64,000 bases of DNA from Streptomyces kronopolitis (lineage in GTDB: Bacteria; Actinomycetota; Actinomycetes; Streptomycetales; Streptomycetaceae): positions 335,040 to 399,039 of the forward strand of contig NZ_BMND01000004.1 of assembly GCF_014646275.1 (NCBI RefSeq), read 5' to 3'. Within the stretch, counting starts at the first letter, position 1. Every line of letters begins with the position of its first letter. Shown one piece after another: positions 25,074-34,655 of the stretch. Made by a program: the position numbers and the translations under genes. The notes below the pieces were generated by a model. That model had not been told where the DNA came from and did not search any database. It saw nothing but the letters and a program-made list of their open reading frames with translations.

Positions 25074-25469
25074 GCGGCCCACCTCCCGTCCGGCCCCGCG
25101 CGCTCGCACGGGGCGCCGCGGTGCGGTCCCTTCCAGAGTCCACCGGCGCGGCCCGGACCACATCCGGGAGCGAGGGCGCGAAGGGGCGCGGGCGCTGTCA
25201 GGGGGGAGCCGCGGGGCGCGCGAGGGCCAGGGCAGCATGCGGACGTGCCGGCGGCAAGGTGTCAAACGGGGCGAACGTGCGCAGTCGGATTTCTGGCTGA
25301 AAATCGCCCTTGCGTAAGGTGGTTAGCGCGGTCTCGCGGTGGGAGGACCTCCCCCGCGGCGTCCCCTGTCCCGGCGAGACCAGCGCACACCTGATTAATA
25401 CGAAGTTGCTCGCATTAACCTTTCCCGGACAATACTTGGCGTGATCCCGCACTGCAATACGGAGCCGTC
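25074..25469. promoter_or_regulatory. Divergent intergenic region with palindromic TetR operator candidate
   Basis: The region lies between the DAGK gene and the TetR gene. TTAATACGA (25395-25403) and TCGCATTAA (25410-25418) form an 8-of-9 palindrome with a 6-base centre, 52-75 bases before the tetR start. Its length and place fit an autoregulatory TetR operator. No gene is supported here. Confidence 0.5.
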
Positions 25470-26105
25470 GTGACGACAGCGCACCATGCCCCGGGCGAGG
25501 CCCGCCCCGGCGGGCGCACTGCCCGCACCCGCGAAGCCGTAGTGGCCGCCGTCCTGGAGGAGTTGGGCGAGAGCGGGTTCGGCGGGCTGACCATGGAGAA
25601 GGTCGCGCAGCGCGCGGGAATCCATCTGGCCACGGTCTACCGCCGCTGGCGCTGTGTCGAGGGCCTGATCTGCGAGCTGCTGACCGAGCTGAGTGCCGAT
25701 GTGCCGCTGCCGGACTCCGGGAGCCTGGCCGGGGACCTGCGGGCGCTGGCCCGCGCGATCGCCGCCTTCTACGGGGAGGCGCGGGTGCGCAGCCTGATCG
25801 AGGCGGTGGTCTCCGCCGCGGGACGCGACCCGCAGGTCGCCGCGGAGCTGCGGAGCTTCTTCGACGAGCGGCTGGCGCTGGCCGGCCGGATGGTGCAACG
25901 CGCCGTCGGCCGCGGCGAACTGCCGCCGGACACCGACCCGGTGCAGGTGCTGTCGGCGCTCGGCGCGCCCTTCTACTACCGGATCCTGATCACCCGCCGC
26001 CCCGTCGACCGGGACCTCGCCGACTCCGCCGCGACCGCCGTCCTGGCGGCCGCCCACGCCGGCGCGTACACGCGGAAGGCCGACGGCCCGTCCCCCGGCG
26101 GCTGA
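25470..26105 (+). CDS. TetR-family transcriptional regulator
   Basis: This is a 211-residue repressor. The N-terminal HTH (about 17-65) contains VLEELGESGFGGLTMEKVAQRAGIH-like TetR sequence ending TVYRRWR. The C-terminal all-helical ligand domain resembles TetR_C_11-type regulators. GTG 25470 has GGAG five bases upstream. It probably controls itself and perhaps the divergent DAGK gene through the palindrome at 25395-25418. No drug pump is adjacent, so the ligand is unknown. Confidence 0.85.
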   Translation: MTTAHHAPGEARPGGRTARTREAVVAAVLEELGESGFGGLTMEKVAQRAGIHLATVYRRWRCVEGLICELLTELSADVPLPDSGSLAGDLRALARAIAAFYGEARVRSLIEAVVSAAGRDPQVAAELRSFFDERLALAGRMVQRAVGRGELPPDTDPVQVLSALGAPFYYRILITRRPVDRDLADSAATAVLAAAHAGAYTRKADGPSPGG

Positions 26106-26141
26106 GGCCACCGGGGGACGGGTGCGGCGTTGCCGCGCGGG

Positions 26142-27602
26142 CTACTTGCCGAGCAGGCCGGCCATCCAGGCCTCGACCTCGTCCGAGCGCCGCGGCAGCC
26201 CGGCCGACAGATTGCGGTTGCCGTCCTCCGTCACGAGGATGTCGTCCTCGATCCGGACGCCGATGCCGCGGTACTCCTCGGGGACCGTCAGATCGTCGGC
26301 CTGGAAGTACAGACCGGGCTCGACGGTCAGCACCACGCCCGGCGCCAGCGTGCCGTTGACGTAGGACTCGGTGCGGGCCGCGGCGCAGTCGTGGACGTCC
26401 AGACCGAGCATGTGGCCGGTGCCGTGCAGGGTCCAGCGGCGCTGCAGGCCCAGCTCCAGCACCCGCTCGACCGGGCCCTCCAGCAGGCCCCACTCGACCA
26501 GCTTCTCGGCGAGGACCCGCTGCGCCGCGTCGTGGAAGTCGCGGAAGGCCGCGCCCGGCTTGACCGCGGCGATGCCCGCCTCCTGGGCCTCGTACACCGC
26601 GTCGTAAATGGTGCGCTGGAGGTCGGTGTAGCGGCCGTTGATCGGCAGGGTGCGGGTGACGTCGGCGGTGTAGAGGGAGGTGGTCTCCACGCCGGCGTCC
26701 AGCAGGAGCAGATCGCCGGAGCGGACCGGGCCGTTGTTGCGGACCCAGTGCAGCGTGGTGGCGTGCGGGCCGGCGGCGCAGATCGAGCCGTAGCCGACGT
26801 CGTTGCCCTCGACGCGGGCGCGCAGGAAGAACGTGCCCTCGATGTAGCGCTCGCTGGTCGCCTCGGCCTTGTCGAGGACCTTCACGACGTCCTCGAAGCC
26901 GCGCACCGTGGAGTCGACGGCCTTCTGCAGCTCGCCGATCTCGAACTCGTCCTTGACCACGCGCGCTTCGGAGAGGTGGACTCGCAGCTCCTCGTCGCGC
27001 TCGGCGGTGACCTTGTCGGTCAGCGCGGCCTCGATGCCGGCGTCGTGGCCGCGCACCACGCGGACCGGGCCGGCGGCCTCCTTGAGCGCCTCGGCCAGCT
27101 CGCGCACGTCCTGGCAGGGGACGCCGAGCAGCGCCTCGGCCTCGGTCAGGCTGTGCCGCCGGCCGACCCACAGCTCGCCCATGCCGTTCAGCCAGAACTC
27201 GCCGTTGTCCCGGTCGGAGCGGGGCAGCCGGTAGATCGTCGCCTCGTGGGTGTCCCCCCGGGGCTCCAGGACCAGGACGCTGTCGTCGGTCTGGTCGCCG
27301 GTGAGGTAGACATACTCCGTCGAGGCGCGGAAGTCGTACTCGGTGTCGTTGGAGCGGGTCTTGAGATTGCCCGCCGGGATCACCAGACGCTCGCCGGGGA
27401 AGCGCGCGGACAGCGCGGCCCGCCGCCGGGCGGCGTTCGGGGCCTGCTCGATCGGCCGCAGGTCGCGCAGCTCGGTGTCCGCCCAGCCGCTCTTCATGTT
27501 GTCCGCGAGCTCATCGGAGACGGCCGGGTAGAGGCCGTTCTTCCGCTGCTTGATCGGCTGCTCGTGCTCGTCCGGGGTCTCCGGCGTGAGCTCGTCGGTC
27601 AC
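26142..27602 (-). CDS. pepP: Xaa-Pro aminopeptidase (M24B)
   Basis: This 486-residue peptidase removes N-terminal residues preceding proline. An N-terminal creatinase-like domain (about 50-190) is followed by the pita-bread M24 domain. Dimetal ligands are visible in LLLDAGVETTSLYTADVTRT (two Asp), HGTGHMLGLDVHD (His), TVEPGLY (Glu) and GVRIEDD (Glu). GTG 27602 (VTDELTPE) has a perfect AGGAGG site, better than the upstream start. It is cytoplasmic, a stand-alone gene, convergent with tetR. Confidence 0.93.
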   Translation of the reverse strand: MTDELTPETPDEHEQPIKQRKNGLYPAVSDELADNMKSGWADTELRDLRPIEQAPNAARRRAALSARFPGERLVIPAGNLKTRSNDTEYDFRASTEYVYLTGDQTDDSVLVLEPRGDTHEATIYRLPRSDRDNGEFWLNGMGELWVGRRHSLTEAEALLGVPCQDVRELAEALKEAAGPVRVVRGHDAGIEAALTDKVTAERDEELRVHLSEARVVKDEFEIGELQKAVDSTVRGFEDVVKVLDKAEATSERYIEGTFFLRARVEGNDVGYGSICAAGPHATTLHWVRNNGPVRSGDLLLLDAGVETTSLYTADVTRTLPINGRYTDLQRTIYDAVYEAQEAGIAAVKPGAAFRDFHDAAQRVLAEKLVEWGLLEGPVERVLELGLQRRWTLHGTGHMLGLDVHDCAAARTESYVNGTLAPGVVLTVEPGLYFQADDLTVPEEYRGIGVRIEDDILVTEDGNRNLSAGLPRRSDEVEAWMAGLLGK

Positions 27603-27744
27603 GGTGCCTCCTCTAAAGACTGAACCGCCTTCCATCGTATGTGCGGATCGAAAGCGGTCCAGGGGCGGAAAGGTGTGACCTCTCCGGCATTCCGGTCCGC
27701 GGTGCGTCGCCGCGCCGCGGACCGGGCGGCTCCGTGCGGCCGGC

Positions 27745-29634
27745 TCACTCCTCGAAGTACGCCGCGAGCAGCACCACGTCCTCCTCCGACGACGGATCGT
27801 CCAGGCCCTGCGGCAGCATCGTGCGCACGATGTGGTCCACGACCGCCTCGGGATCGTGCCGGATCGCCCGGGGGACGCCCGCGGCGGCCGCGTGCAGCAG
27901 GCTGAAGGCGCGGTCCATGGACTCGCCCGTGCGCTGCAGCAGACCGTCGCTGTAGAGCAGCACGGTCTCGCCGCCGGCCGCCTCGATCTCCACGCTGGGC
28001 GCCTCCCAGCAGGCCAGCATGCCCAGCGGCGCCGACAGCGAGGTCTCCACGAACTCGGTCCGCGTCCCGCCCAGGACGAGCGGCGGGCAGTGGCCGGCCC
28101 CGGCCAGCACCAGCGTGCGCGCCGGTGCGCTCCCCCAGCCGCCCCGGGGGTCCGCCGACCCGCCGTCCGGGCAGGGGGGAGCGCCGTCGAGGCCGTCCGG
28201 CCCGGGGGCGAGGGCCGGTCCGCCCGGTGTGCCGGGCGGCGGCTCGCTGTAGGCGAACAGCGCGGTGGCGCTGCGGGCCGGCTCGGTCAGCCGCAGCAGC
28301 AGTTCGAGGTCGGACAGGACGGCGACCGGATCCTCGCCCTCCATGACGGCGTAGGCGCGCAGCGAGGCCCGCAGCCGCCCCATGGCGGCCACCGCGCTCG
28401 GCCCGGAGCCGGTCACCGAGCCGACCGCCAGGCCCAGCGCGCCGTCGGGCAGCGGCAGCGCGTCGTACCAGTCGCCGCCGCCGCGTGGCCCGGTGCTGTG
28501 CCGCACCGCCAGGCGGACGCCGGGGATCCGCGGCAGCCGGTGCGGCAGCAGCTCCTCGCGGAGGGTCTCGGTGGCCTGCCGGCTGCGGTGCAGCTCCAGG
28601 AGGCGGGCGAGGTGCTCGGCGGCGTGCGCCCGGTAGAGGCCGACGAGATGGCGCTGCCGTTCGGTGGGCTCGGCCGGTTCGTCGTAGAGCCAGACCGCGG
28701 CGCCGGTGCGGCCGATCGGGTCGGCGGTGAGCGGGACCGCGTAGCTGGCCGCGTACCCGAGACGGGCGGCGACCTCCCGCAGGCGGGGGTCGAGGTCCTT
28801 CTCCCCGGGGATGTCGGGTTCGGAGATCTCGGTGCGGACCACGGCGCCCGCGCGCGGGTCGGCGGTGCGGGCCGGGGCGTCGAGCGGCTCGGCCCGCTCG
28901 TCCTCGCCGCAGGCGCCGGGCTCCGGAAGGCCGTCCAGTATCCGGGCGTACGACAGGGCGCGGCGCGGGACGGTCTCGATGTGGCCGATCTCGGCGTGGC
29001 CGAGGCCCAGGCCGACGGTGGTCTCCGGGCCGAGGCCGTCGGCCGGGGCGAGGACGACCAGCCCGCGGCGGGCGCCGACCAGCGCCGCGCCGGCCCGCAG
29101 CAGCTCCCGCAGGGCGTCGTCCAGCGTGCGGGTGTGCGCGAGCCGTTCGGTCAGGTCGTGCAGGGTGCTGAGGTCGGAGATCCAGCCGGCCAGCCGGTCC
29201 TGGACGGCGGCGAGTTGCCCGTCGCCGGACACGCCGGAGGACGTGCCGCCGGCGCCGGCTGACGGGGTGTCGGAACCGGGGTCCCGGGGGGCGCCCGGCG
29301 CGCCCTCGGACGGGGCGCCGGAGCCGGCGTCCGCGGGAGCGTTCGCGGCATGCGGCGCGACAGTGTGCGCGGGGGCGGGAAGAGCTGGTTCGATTCCAGC
29401 CACTTTCGGTACGTGCGGGGCGCTCATGACCGACGGCTCTCGTCGGGCCGGGTTTGACCCCAGGTCAGGCCGCTTTTTGCCAGGGAGTGCGGCATTTTGT
29501 TGAGTGATGTTGTGCGGTGCAGTGGGCCGCTCAATTTCCTCAATAGCATCGCAAACCCCCATGTCATGCTGCTCCGCTATTAATGACTCCAGATGTACAC
29601 GCATCAACGATGTGATGTCCAGCACTGTCCCCAT
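27745..29634 (-). CDS. SpoIIE/RsbU-type PP2C phosphatase-like protein with GAF domain, partly degenerate active site
   Basis: This is a protein of about 629 residues. A conserved-looking N-terminus (MGTVLDITSLMRVHLESLI) and an Ala/Pro/Gly-rich linker are followed by a GAF domain (about 140-330) and a PP2C-like domain (about 370-629). GGDWYDALPLPDG, LVLAGAGHCPPLVL and LLYSDGLLQRTGE are recognisable. The metal-binding Asp normally found in the GDVxGHG motif is replaced by Ser (AVGSVTGSG), and the final DD is ED. Phosphatase activity may be lost or altered. The start is uncertain: ATG 29634 or TTG 29694. Partner anti-sigma antagonists are not adjacent. Confidence 0.78.
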   Translation of the reverse strand: MGTVLDITSLMRVHLESLIAEQHDMGVCDAIEEIERPTAPHNITQQNAALPGKKRPDLGSNPARREPSVMSAPHVPKVAGIEPALPAPAHTVAPHAANAPADAGSGAPSEGAPGAPRDPGSDTPSAGAGGTSSGVSGDGQLAAVQDRLAGWISDLSTLHDLTERLAHTRTLDDALRELLRAGAALVGARRGLVVLAPADGLGPETTVGLGLGHAEIGHIETVPRRALSYARILDGLPEPGACGEDERAEPLDAPARTADPRAGAVVRTEISEPDIPGEKDLDPRLREVAARLGYAASYAVPLTADPIGRTGAAVWLYDEPAEPTERQRHLVGLYRAHAAEHLARLLELHRSRQATETLREELLPHRLPRIPGVRLAVRHSTGPRGGGDWYDALPLPDGALGLAVGSVTGSGPSAVAAMGRLRASLRAYAVMEGEDPVAVLSDLELLLRLTEPARSATALFAYSEPPPGTPGGPALAPGPDGLDGAPPCPDGGSADPRGGWGSAPARTLVLAGAGHCPPLVLGGTRTEFVETSLSAPLGMLACWEAPSVEIEAAGGETVLLYSDGLLQRTGESMDRAFSLLHAAAAGVPRAIRHDPEAVVDHIVRTMLPQGLDDPSSEEDVVLLAAYFEE

Positions 29635-30135
29635 GGGGTTTGTGGTGTCAGCGAGGTCTGTACTTTGGCCTGAAAAAAGCCCCCTGAGCGTCAATTTGAG
29701 GTCGACTGACGGCGATCAGCAGCGCGTCATCACCACAGTGGCGGGTACGTAATCGGAAAGGTGCGGGGCCAGTTGCGGCCGCACCGGAACCCTCCGGCGG
29801 GCAGCGGCGTCTCACACGCCGACGGCCGCTACGCACTCCCAAGCGGCGGGGACTGCACGACCCAAGCGCAAGCGCCATGCGCGCGCCACCCCCCGCCACG
29901 TTCCACGCTCGGCGTACGGCGTGATGCGCTGCCTTGTACACGCGGTGACCAGTGATCCACGTGACGTGATCGATGCGCGATCGGCCCCGGGCTGCACTGC
30001 CGGGCCTTCAGGAAACGTCACAAACGGCATGAAGCGGCACGGCGGAACGACCGCGGGTCGGAAGCAGTGCCCTGCAATGCGATGCGTAGTGCGATGGACT
30101 CAGCCCTCGGCGTTAACGGAAAGGAACGAGCGCTC
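29635..30135. other. Divergent intergenic region, nothing definite
   Basis: About 500 bases between the phosphatase-like gene and the primase-domain gene. It should contain both promoters. I see no convincing repeat, RNA or gene. Confidence 0.4.
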
Positions 30136-30846
30136 ATGCGCGAGATCCTCGGAAGGCGACGCAAGCTCCTGTTCCGGCGCGGCGGAAGGTCGGCGCTGCT
30201 CGGTGCGGCGCTCCAGTGCGCCACCGAGTGGCAGTGGCCCGTACTTCCCGGAGTGGGCCTCAGGTCGGGCGGCCGCCAGCCGGCCGGCGCCCGGCTCGGC
30301 CTCGGCGAGCGGCCCGCCCCTCGGTGCAACTGCCCCGACCCCGACTGCGTGGTGCCCGGTGCGCACCCCTTCGACCCCGGCCTGCTGGCCGCCACCACCG
30401 ATGCCCGGATGCTGCGGTGGTGGTGGACCAACCGCCCCGATGCCCCGCTGGTACTGGCCACGGGCGGCCGGGCGCCCTGCGCGGTGAGCCTGCCGGCCGT
30501 CGCCGGCGCCCGTGCCCTGGCCGCCCTGGACCACTTCGGCGTACGCCTCGGCCCCGTGGTGGCCACCCCCACCCGCTGGTCGCTGCTCGTATCGCCCTAC
30601 GACCTCGCGGAGTTGGGCGAGCTGCTGCACTCCCGGGACTGGGTGCCCAGCTCGCTGCGGTTCCACGGCGAGGGCGGCTATGTGGTGCTCCCGCCCTCAC
30701 CGGTCGGCGCCGGCCGGGTCCGCTGGGAGCGGCCGCCGGCCGCCGGTCCGGCCGCGCCCTGGCTGCCGAAGGTCGCCACGATCGTGGACGCCCTCGTCAC
30801 GGCGAGCACCAGCACCCCCGACGGCGGCAGCCGCCTCGCCTACTGA
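30136..30846 (+). CDS. Bifunctional DNA primase/polymerase N-terminal domain protein
   Basis: This 236-residue protein carries only the prim-pol domain. RCNCPDPDCVVPGAHPF (a Cys/His cluster) and DARMLRWWWTNRPDAPLVLATG match the conserved start of that family. The catalytic Asp triad is not clear: where others have a DVD segment, this one reads VSLPAVAGARALAAL. It may therefore be an inactive or divergent version. Such stand-alone paralogues are common in Streptomyces chromosomes and their role is unknown. ATG 30136 has AAGGA upstream. Confidence 0.7.
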   Translation: MREILGRRRKLLFRRGGRSALLGAALQCATEWQWPVLPGVGLRSGGRQPAGARLGLGERPAPRCNCPDPDCVVPGAHPFDPGLLAATTDARMLRWWWTNRPDAPLVLATGGRAPCAVSLPAVAGARALAALDHFGVRLGPVVATPTRWSLLVSPYDLAELGELLHSRDWVPSSLRFHGEGGYVVLPPSPVGAGRVRWERPPAAGPAAPWLPKVATIVDALVTASTSTPDGGSRLAY

Positions 30847-31042
30847 CGCCGCGCGGCGCCCCGGCACCGTTCGCTGCGGGCGGTGTCGCCCACCGCCCGC
30901 GGGCGGATCACCCGTACGGGTGTGACCGCCCCCGATCCCGCCCGGAAACGGGCTTCGGGTGGCATGGGGCACCCCCGCCGGCCGATAGGTTCGCACCACC
31001 GTCAAGCCGTCGTCGGCGGCATCTCAATCGCAGGTGGGGGCC

Positions 31043-31666
31043 ATGCAGCGTGCGCAGAAACTCCGCTTGACCGGGCTCGCCGGCCTCGCGGTGCTCGCCA
31101 TCGTCGTACCGCTGGGTGCCGCGACGGCCGGCCCGGCCCACCGGGTGACTCCGGGAGCGCAGCTGGGGGCAGCGGCCAAGGCCGAAAACAGCTCTTCGGC
31201 CGAAACGGGAAACGCGGCCGAAAGTGGCGCCGATCCGGACAGGGCTCCCGCCCTCCGCACCGACTCCGGGACCGGCCACCGCCCGGGCCCCGGCCCGGAC
31301 CGCTTCCCCGGCCGCACCGCCCGCTGCGGGCCCGAACTCACCGTCCCGCAGGGCATCGAGGCCCAGACCTGTGTGCTCTCCCGGGCGGGCCGGACCCGGG
31401 CCCGGACGTACTACCGCAACCGCACGGGCCGTCCGCTGCGCGCCGCCCTCACGCTGCTGCGGCCGGACGGCGGGGCCGTCCAGGTGAACTGCGCGGTGCC
31501 GGCGGCCGGGGCGCCGGGGATGTGCGAGACGCCGGCCGGTCCGACCGTGCACGCGGGAGGGCTGCGGTACGCCGCGGTGGCGGAGGTCTCCGACGCGGCG
31601 GGGGAGCGGCTGCTGCTGCGCTCCGGCAGCAACTCGCCGCTGCGGAGCGGCGGTTCGGCGCGCTGA
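31043..31666 (+). CDS. Secreted protein of unknown function
   Basis: The 207-residue protein has a Sec signal peptide (LRLTGLAGLAVLAIVVPLGAATAGPA), then a Ser/Glu/Pro-rich disordered linker. A C-terminal domain of about 110 residues follows with four Cys (ARCGPEL, QTCVLS, VNCAVP, GMCETP), likely two disulfides, and the segment RTYYRNRTGRPLRAALTLLRPDG. I recognise no family. ATG 31043 has AGGTGGGG upstream. An intrinsic terminator follows about 100 bases downstream. Confidence 0.65.
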   Translation: MQRAQKLRLTGLAGLAVLAIVVPLGAATAGPAHRVTPGAQLGAAAKAENSSSAETGNAAESGADPDRAPALRTDSGTGHRPGPGPDRFPGRTARCGPELTVPQGIEAQTCVLSRAGRTRARTYYRNRTGRPLRAALTLLRPDGGAVQVNCAVPAAGAPGMCETPAGPTVHAGGLRYAAVAEVSDAAGERLLLRSGSNSPLRSGGSAR

Positions 31667-31765
31667 GGCGAGAGGCGTCCGGGGGAGGCAGGGCGGATGC
31701 CCGGGCCTCGAAGCCCTCGGCGCCCCGTCCGGCGAAGCGGATCATCCGCCTCCGGACATGGAAGC

Positions 31766-31809
31766 GCCCGGTCGCTGGCGACGGGGGATGCACCAGCGAC
31801 CGGGCTTTT
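31766..31809 (+). terminator. Intrinsic terminator
   Basis: Arms GCCCGGTCGCTGG (31766-31778) and CCAGCGACCGGGC (31793-31805) pair perfectly and are followed by TTTTA. It terminates the secreted-protein transcript. Confidence 0.85.
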
Positions 31810-31954
31810 AGAACCGTAACAAGAGATCGGCGGTTCGCAAATTCGATCGTGGAATTCCGGACGCCTATTTACCGGCAGGTACGGGCAGTTGTGACAGGTG
31901 TCACGCGCCGGTTTTCGCGGAGGCGTCCACTCCGCTCGGCCGGGGCCGGCCCGG

Positions 31955-32923
31955 TCAGCTCAGGGTGACCTGACGGTTGGTGAGACCGCCCCGCGCCCGG
32001 CGCTCCTCGGGGCTCAGCGGGGCGTCCTCGGCCAGCGCCTTCGCCAGCCGCTCGGCGAACGCCGCGGCGGGCTCGGCGACGTCGTCGGCGCTCATCGACG
32101 AGGGCAGGTCCCAGACCGGAACGACCAGGCCGTGGGCGCGGAACGAGCCGACCAGACGGGTGCCCTCACCGAGCGAGGAAGCGCCCGCCACATGCAGTCG
32201 CGCGAGCGCGTCCAGCAGCTGCTCCTCCGGGTATCCGGTGACCCAGCGCAGGTGGTTCTTGTCCGGCGCCTCGCACCAGTACGCGCCCTCCAGCCCGGGG
32301 ATCCGCGCGGTCGGGATGGCCGCCGCGTTGGCCCGCTCCAGCGAGGCCGCGACCTCGCCGGTGGCGTTCTCGGGGTTCTCCACCCAGAACTCGAAGCCGG
32401 TGTGGACGGTCGGCTCAAAAGCCGCGTCCGGATCCAGCAGGTCCTGCAGCCGCGGGCCGTCGGGCGCGGTCCGTGCGGCGGTGACCGGAGTGCCGGGCTC
32501 CGCGGTCAGGGCGCGCTGGAGGATGTCCGCGAGGTCGCGGCTGAGGTCGCCGGAGGCGGTGTCGTTCTGCAGGCCGAGCATGATCGCGCCGTTGTCGCGG
32601 CGCAGCGCGGGCCAGGCCATCGGCAGCACCGTCGCCAGCGTCACCGACGGGACGCCCTCGGGCAGCCCGCCTTTCAGCGTCAACTCGGCGGTGGCGGCGG
32701 GCACCAGCTCCCGCAGCGCCACCCAGTCGCACTCACCGGGCAGCCCCTCGAAGGGCCGCTGCACGAGTGCGGTGGCGGCATGCGCCGCGGCCCGCCCGTG
32801 ACAGGCCTTGTACCGGCGGCCGGAACCGCAGGGACAGGGCTCGCGGGCGCCGACGACCGGCACCTCGCCGTCCTTGATCTGCGGTGCTGCGGCCTGGGAC
32901 TGGGGACGGCGCTTCTTGGCCAT
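31955..32923 (-). CDS. DUF5926-family protein with SEC-C zinc motif
   Basis: The 322-residue protein begins MAKKRRPQSQ and has a SEC-C zinc-binding motif EPCPCGSGRRYKACHG at about residues 28-43. The remainder (DUF5926) is conserved in Streptomyces and related actinobacteria, with no known catalytic motif. ATG 32923 has GGAG upstream. SEC-C motifs bind zinc and mediate protein or nucleic-acid contacts, as at the SecA C-terminus. Function unknown. Confidence 0.82.
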   Translation of the reverse strand: MAKKRRPQSQAAAPQIKDGEVPVVGAREPCPCGSGRRYKACHGRAAAHAATALVQRPFEGLPGECDWVALRELVPAATAELTLKGGLPEGVPSVTLATVLPMAWPALRRDNGAIMLGLQNDTASGDLSRDLADILQRALTAEPGTPVTAARTAPDGPRLQDLLDPDAAFEPTVHTGFEFWVENPENATGEVAASLERANAAAIPTARIPGLEGAYWCEAPDKNHLRWVTGYPEEQLLDALARLHVAGASSLGEGTRLVGSFRAHGLVVPVWDLPSSMSADDVAEPAAAFAERLAKALAEDAPLSPEERRARGGLTNRQVTLS

Positions 32924-33078
32924 GGCGACGGAGTCTCCTGGTCGATCCTGGGCGTGCGGACGCGTTTCGGCGCGAGCCTAGAGGATTGCGTACCCGGTCG
33001 CGTCCGGCTGCGCCCGTGGGCCGTGTCCCGTACCGGTGCGGCCGTGTCCCGCTCCGGCGGCCGGGTCCGCCCGGCCCG

Positions 33079-33669
33079 CTATACGAGTTCGTCGAGGTCG
33101 GGGAAGCCCGGCCCCAGCGGACGCCCGGTGCGTACCGGCGCGCCCGCGGCGAGCGAGGGCGGCAGATCGGGCGTCAGTTCCACGCGCGTAGCGAACGCGT
33201 CGTGAAGGGACAGGGCCGCCCAGACCGTCACCTCGCCCGCGGCGGTGTCGCGCACGCCCCAGTCCTTGGCAAGCGAGCGGATGATCGCCAGCCCGCGGCC
33301 GCCGCGCGCCGTGACGGACGGAGTGGCCGGAAGTGGCCGGGTCGGGCCGCCGCCGTCCGTGACCGAGACGGTCAGCCTGCCCTGTGCGTCGATGCGCCAG
33401 GAGGCCCGGATGGATGCCGACGGAGCGTCACCCTGTCCGGCGGTTACGGAATCCGGTGCGCCGTTTTCGTATATCGGACGCGCATGGCGACACGAATTGC
33501 TCAACAGCTCCGAAAGAATAAGGACCGCGTCATCGACGACCGTGTCCTGAACTCCACTTGCCAGTAGCTCTTCACGCATGCGCCGCCTGGCCATGCCCAC
33601 ACCCACTGGTCCATGGGGTACGGCCATGATCGACGACGTCGGCACCTCTTGTGCCACCACCAACGCCAC
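33079..33669 (-). CDS. RsbW-like ATP-binding protein (anti-sigma kinase class)
   Basis: This 196-residue GHKL ATPase has N box ILILSELLSNSCRHA, G1 VTDGGGPTRP and G2 TARGGRGLAIIRSLAKDWG. I chose GTG 33669 (VALVVAQEVP) because of the ideal AGGAGGT upstream; ATG 33627 would cut the domain. The C-terminus has a conserved Pro-rich tail ending FPDLDELV. Many Streptomyces paralogues exist and their targets are mostly unknown. Confidence 0.85.
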   Translation of the reverse strand: MALVVAQEVPTSSIMAVPHGPVGVGMARRRMREELLASGVQDTVVDDAVLILSELLSNSCRHARPIYENGAPDSVTAGQGDAPSASIRASWRIDAQGRLTVSVTDGGGPTRPLPATPSVTARGGRGLAIIRSLAKDWGVRDTAAGEVTVWAALSLHDAFATRVELTPDLPPSLAAGAPVRTGRPLGPGFPDLDELV

Positions 33670-33809
33670 CCCCGAGACCTCCTTTGCCCCACGCCACGGG
33701 ATGAATGCCCCAATGGACTGGACCGGAAACCGGCCAAGCGACACTCGGTGACGCACTGGACATAATCGAATACGGGTCGAATGCGCCGGTGCACACCCTG
33801 TGAGGAGCT

Positions 33810-34655
33810 TTAGCCAAGACCCAGCTGCTTTCGTACCTGCTTCGGGCGATTTGTAATGATTGCGTCCACGCCCAATTCCCGGCAGAGCGCGACATCGGCC
33901 TCGTCGTTGACCGTCCACACATGGACCCGGTGGCCCGCGCGGTGCGCCTTGGCGACGTAGTCGGGGTGCGCGCGCAGGATCCGGATGCCGGGGCCCGCGA
34001 TGCCGACGCCGGGCGGGAGCCGGCCGTCGCGGTGCCGGGGCGTGAGGAACTGCATCAGATAGACGCCGGGGAGCGCGGGCGCCGCGGCCCGGACGCGGTG
34101 CAGGGAGCGCGCCGAGAAGCTCATGACCCGGACCTGGGGTGGCCGGTCGGTGCGGGCGGCCGGTTTCGTGTGCCCGAAGCGGCCGAGCAGCTCGACCAGC
34201 CGCTCCTCCACCTGTCCGGCCCAGCGCGTCGGATGCTTGGTCTCGATGGCCAGCTCGACCCGGCGGTCCGCGTCGGCGACCAGCTCCAGCAGCCGCTCCA
34301 GCGTCAGGACGGCGGTCCGCTCGGGGTCCTCGTGCTGCCGGTCCGGCGCCTCGTTCGCGTACCCCTCGGTCTTCCAGGAGCCGAAGTCCAGCATCGCGAG
34401 GTCGGCGAGCTCCAGGGCGGAGACCGAGCCGCGCCCGTTGGAGGTGCGGTTCACCCGCCGGTCGTGTACGCACACCAGATGGCCGTCCGCGGTCAGCCGG
34501 ACATCGCACTCCAGGGCGTCCGCGCCGTCCTCGATCGCCTTGCGGTAGGCGGCCAGGGTGTGCTCCGGGGCGTCCTCCGAGGCACCGCGATGGGCTACGA
34601 CGGACATGGCGGGACGATCCGGACGGGCGTCCTGAACGGGGCGTGCATAGGTCAC
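33810..34655 (-). CDS. Glycerophosphodiester phosphodiesterase
   Basis: This enzyme of about 281 residues hydrolyses glycerophosphodiesters to glycerol-3-phosphate and alcohols. The GDPD TIM-barrel motifs are clear: VVAHRGASEDAPEHT (catalytic His-Arg and Glu), ALECDVRLTADGHLVCVHD (Glu, Asp and His), and AIETKH. The last helices end VDAIITNRPKQVRKQLGLG. There is no signal peptide, so it is cytoplasmic. Start GTG 34655 or ATG 34607; neither has a strong ribosome site. Confidence 0.9.
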   Translation of the reverse strand: MTYARPVQDARPDRPAMSVVAHRGASEDAPEHTLAAYRKAIEDGADALECDVRLTADGHLVCVHDRRVNRTSNGRGSVSALELADLAMLDFGSWKTEGYANEAPDRQHEDPERTAVLTLERLLELVADADRRVELAIETKHPTRWAGQVEERLVELLGRFGHTKPAARTDRPPQVRVMSFSARSLHRVRAAAPALPGVYLMQFLTPRHRDGRLPPGVGIAGPGIRILRAHPDYVAKAHRAGHRVHVWTVNDEADVALCRELGVDAIITNRPKQVRKQLGLG

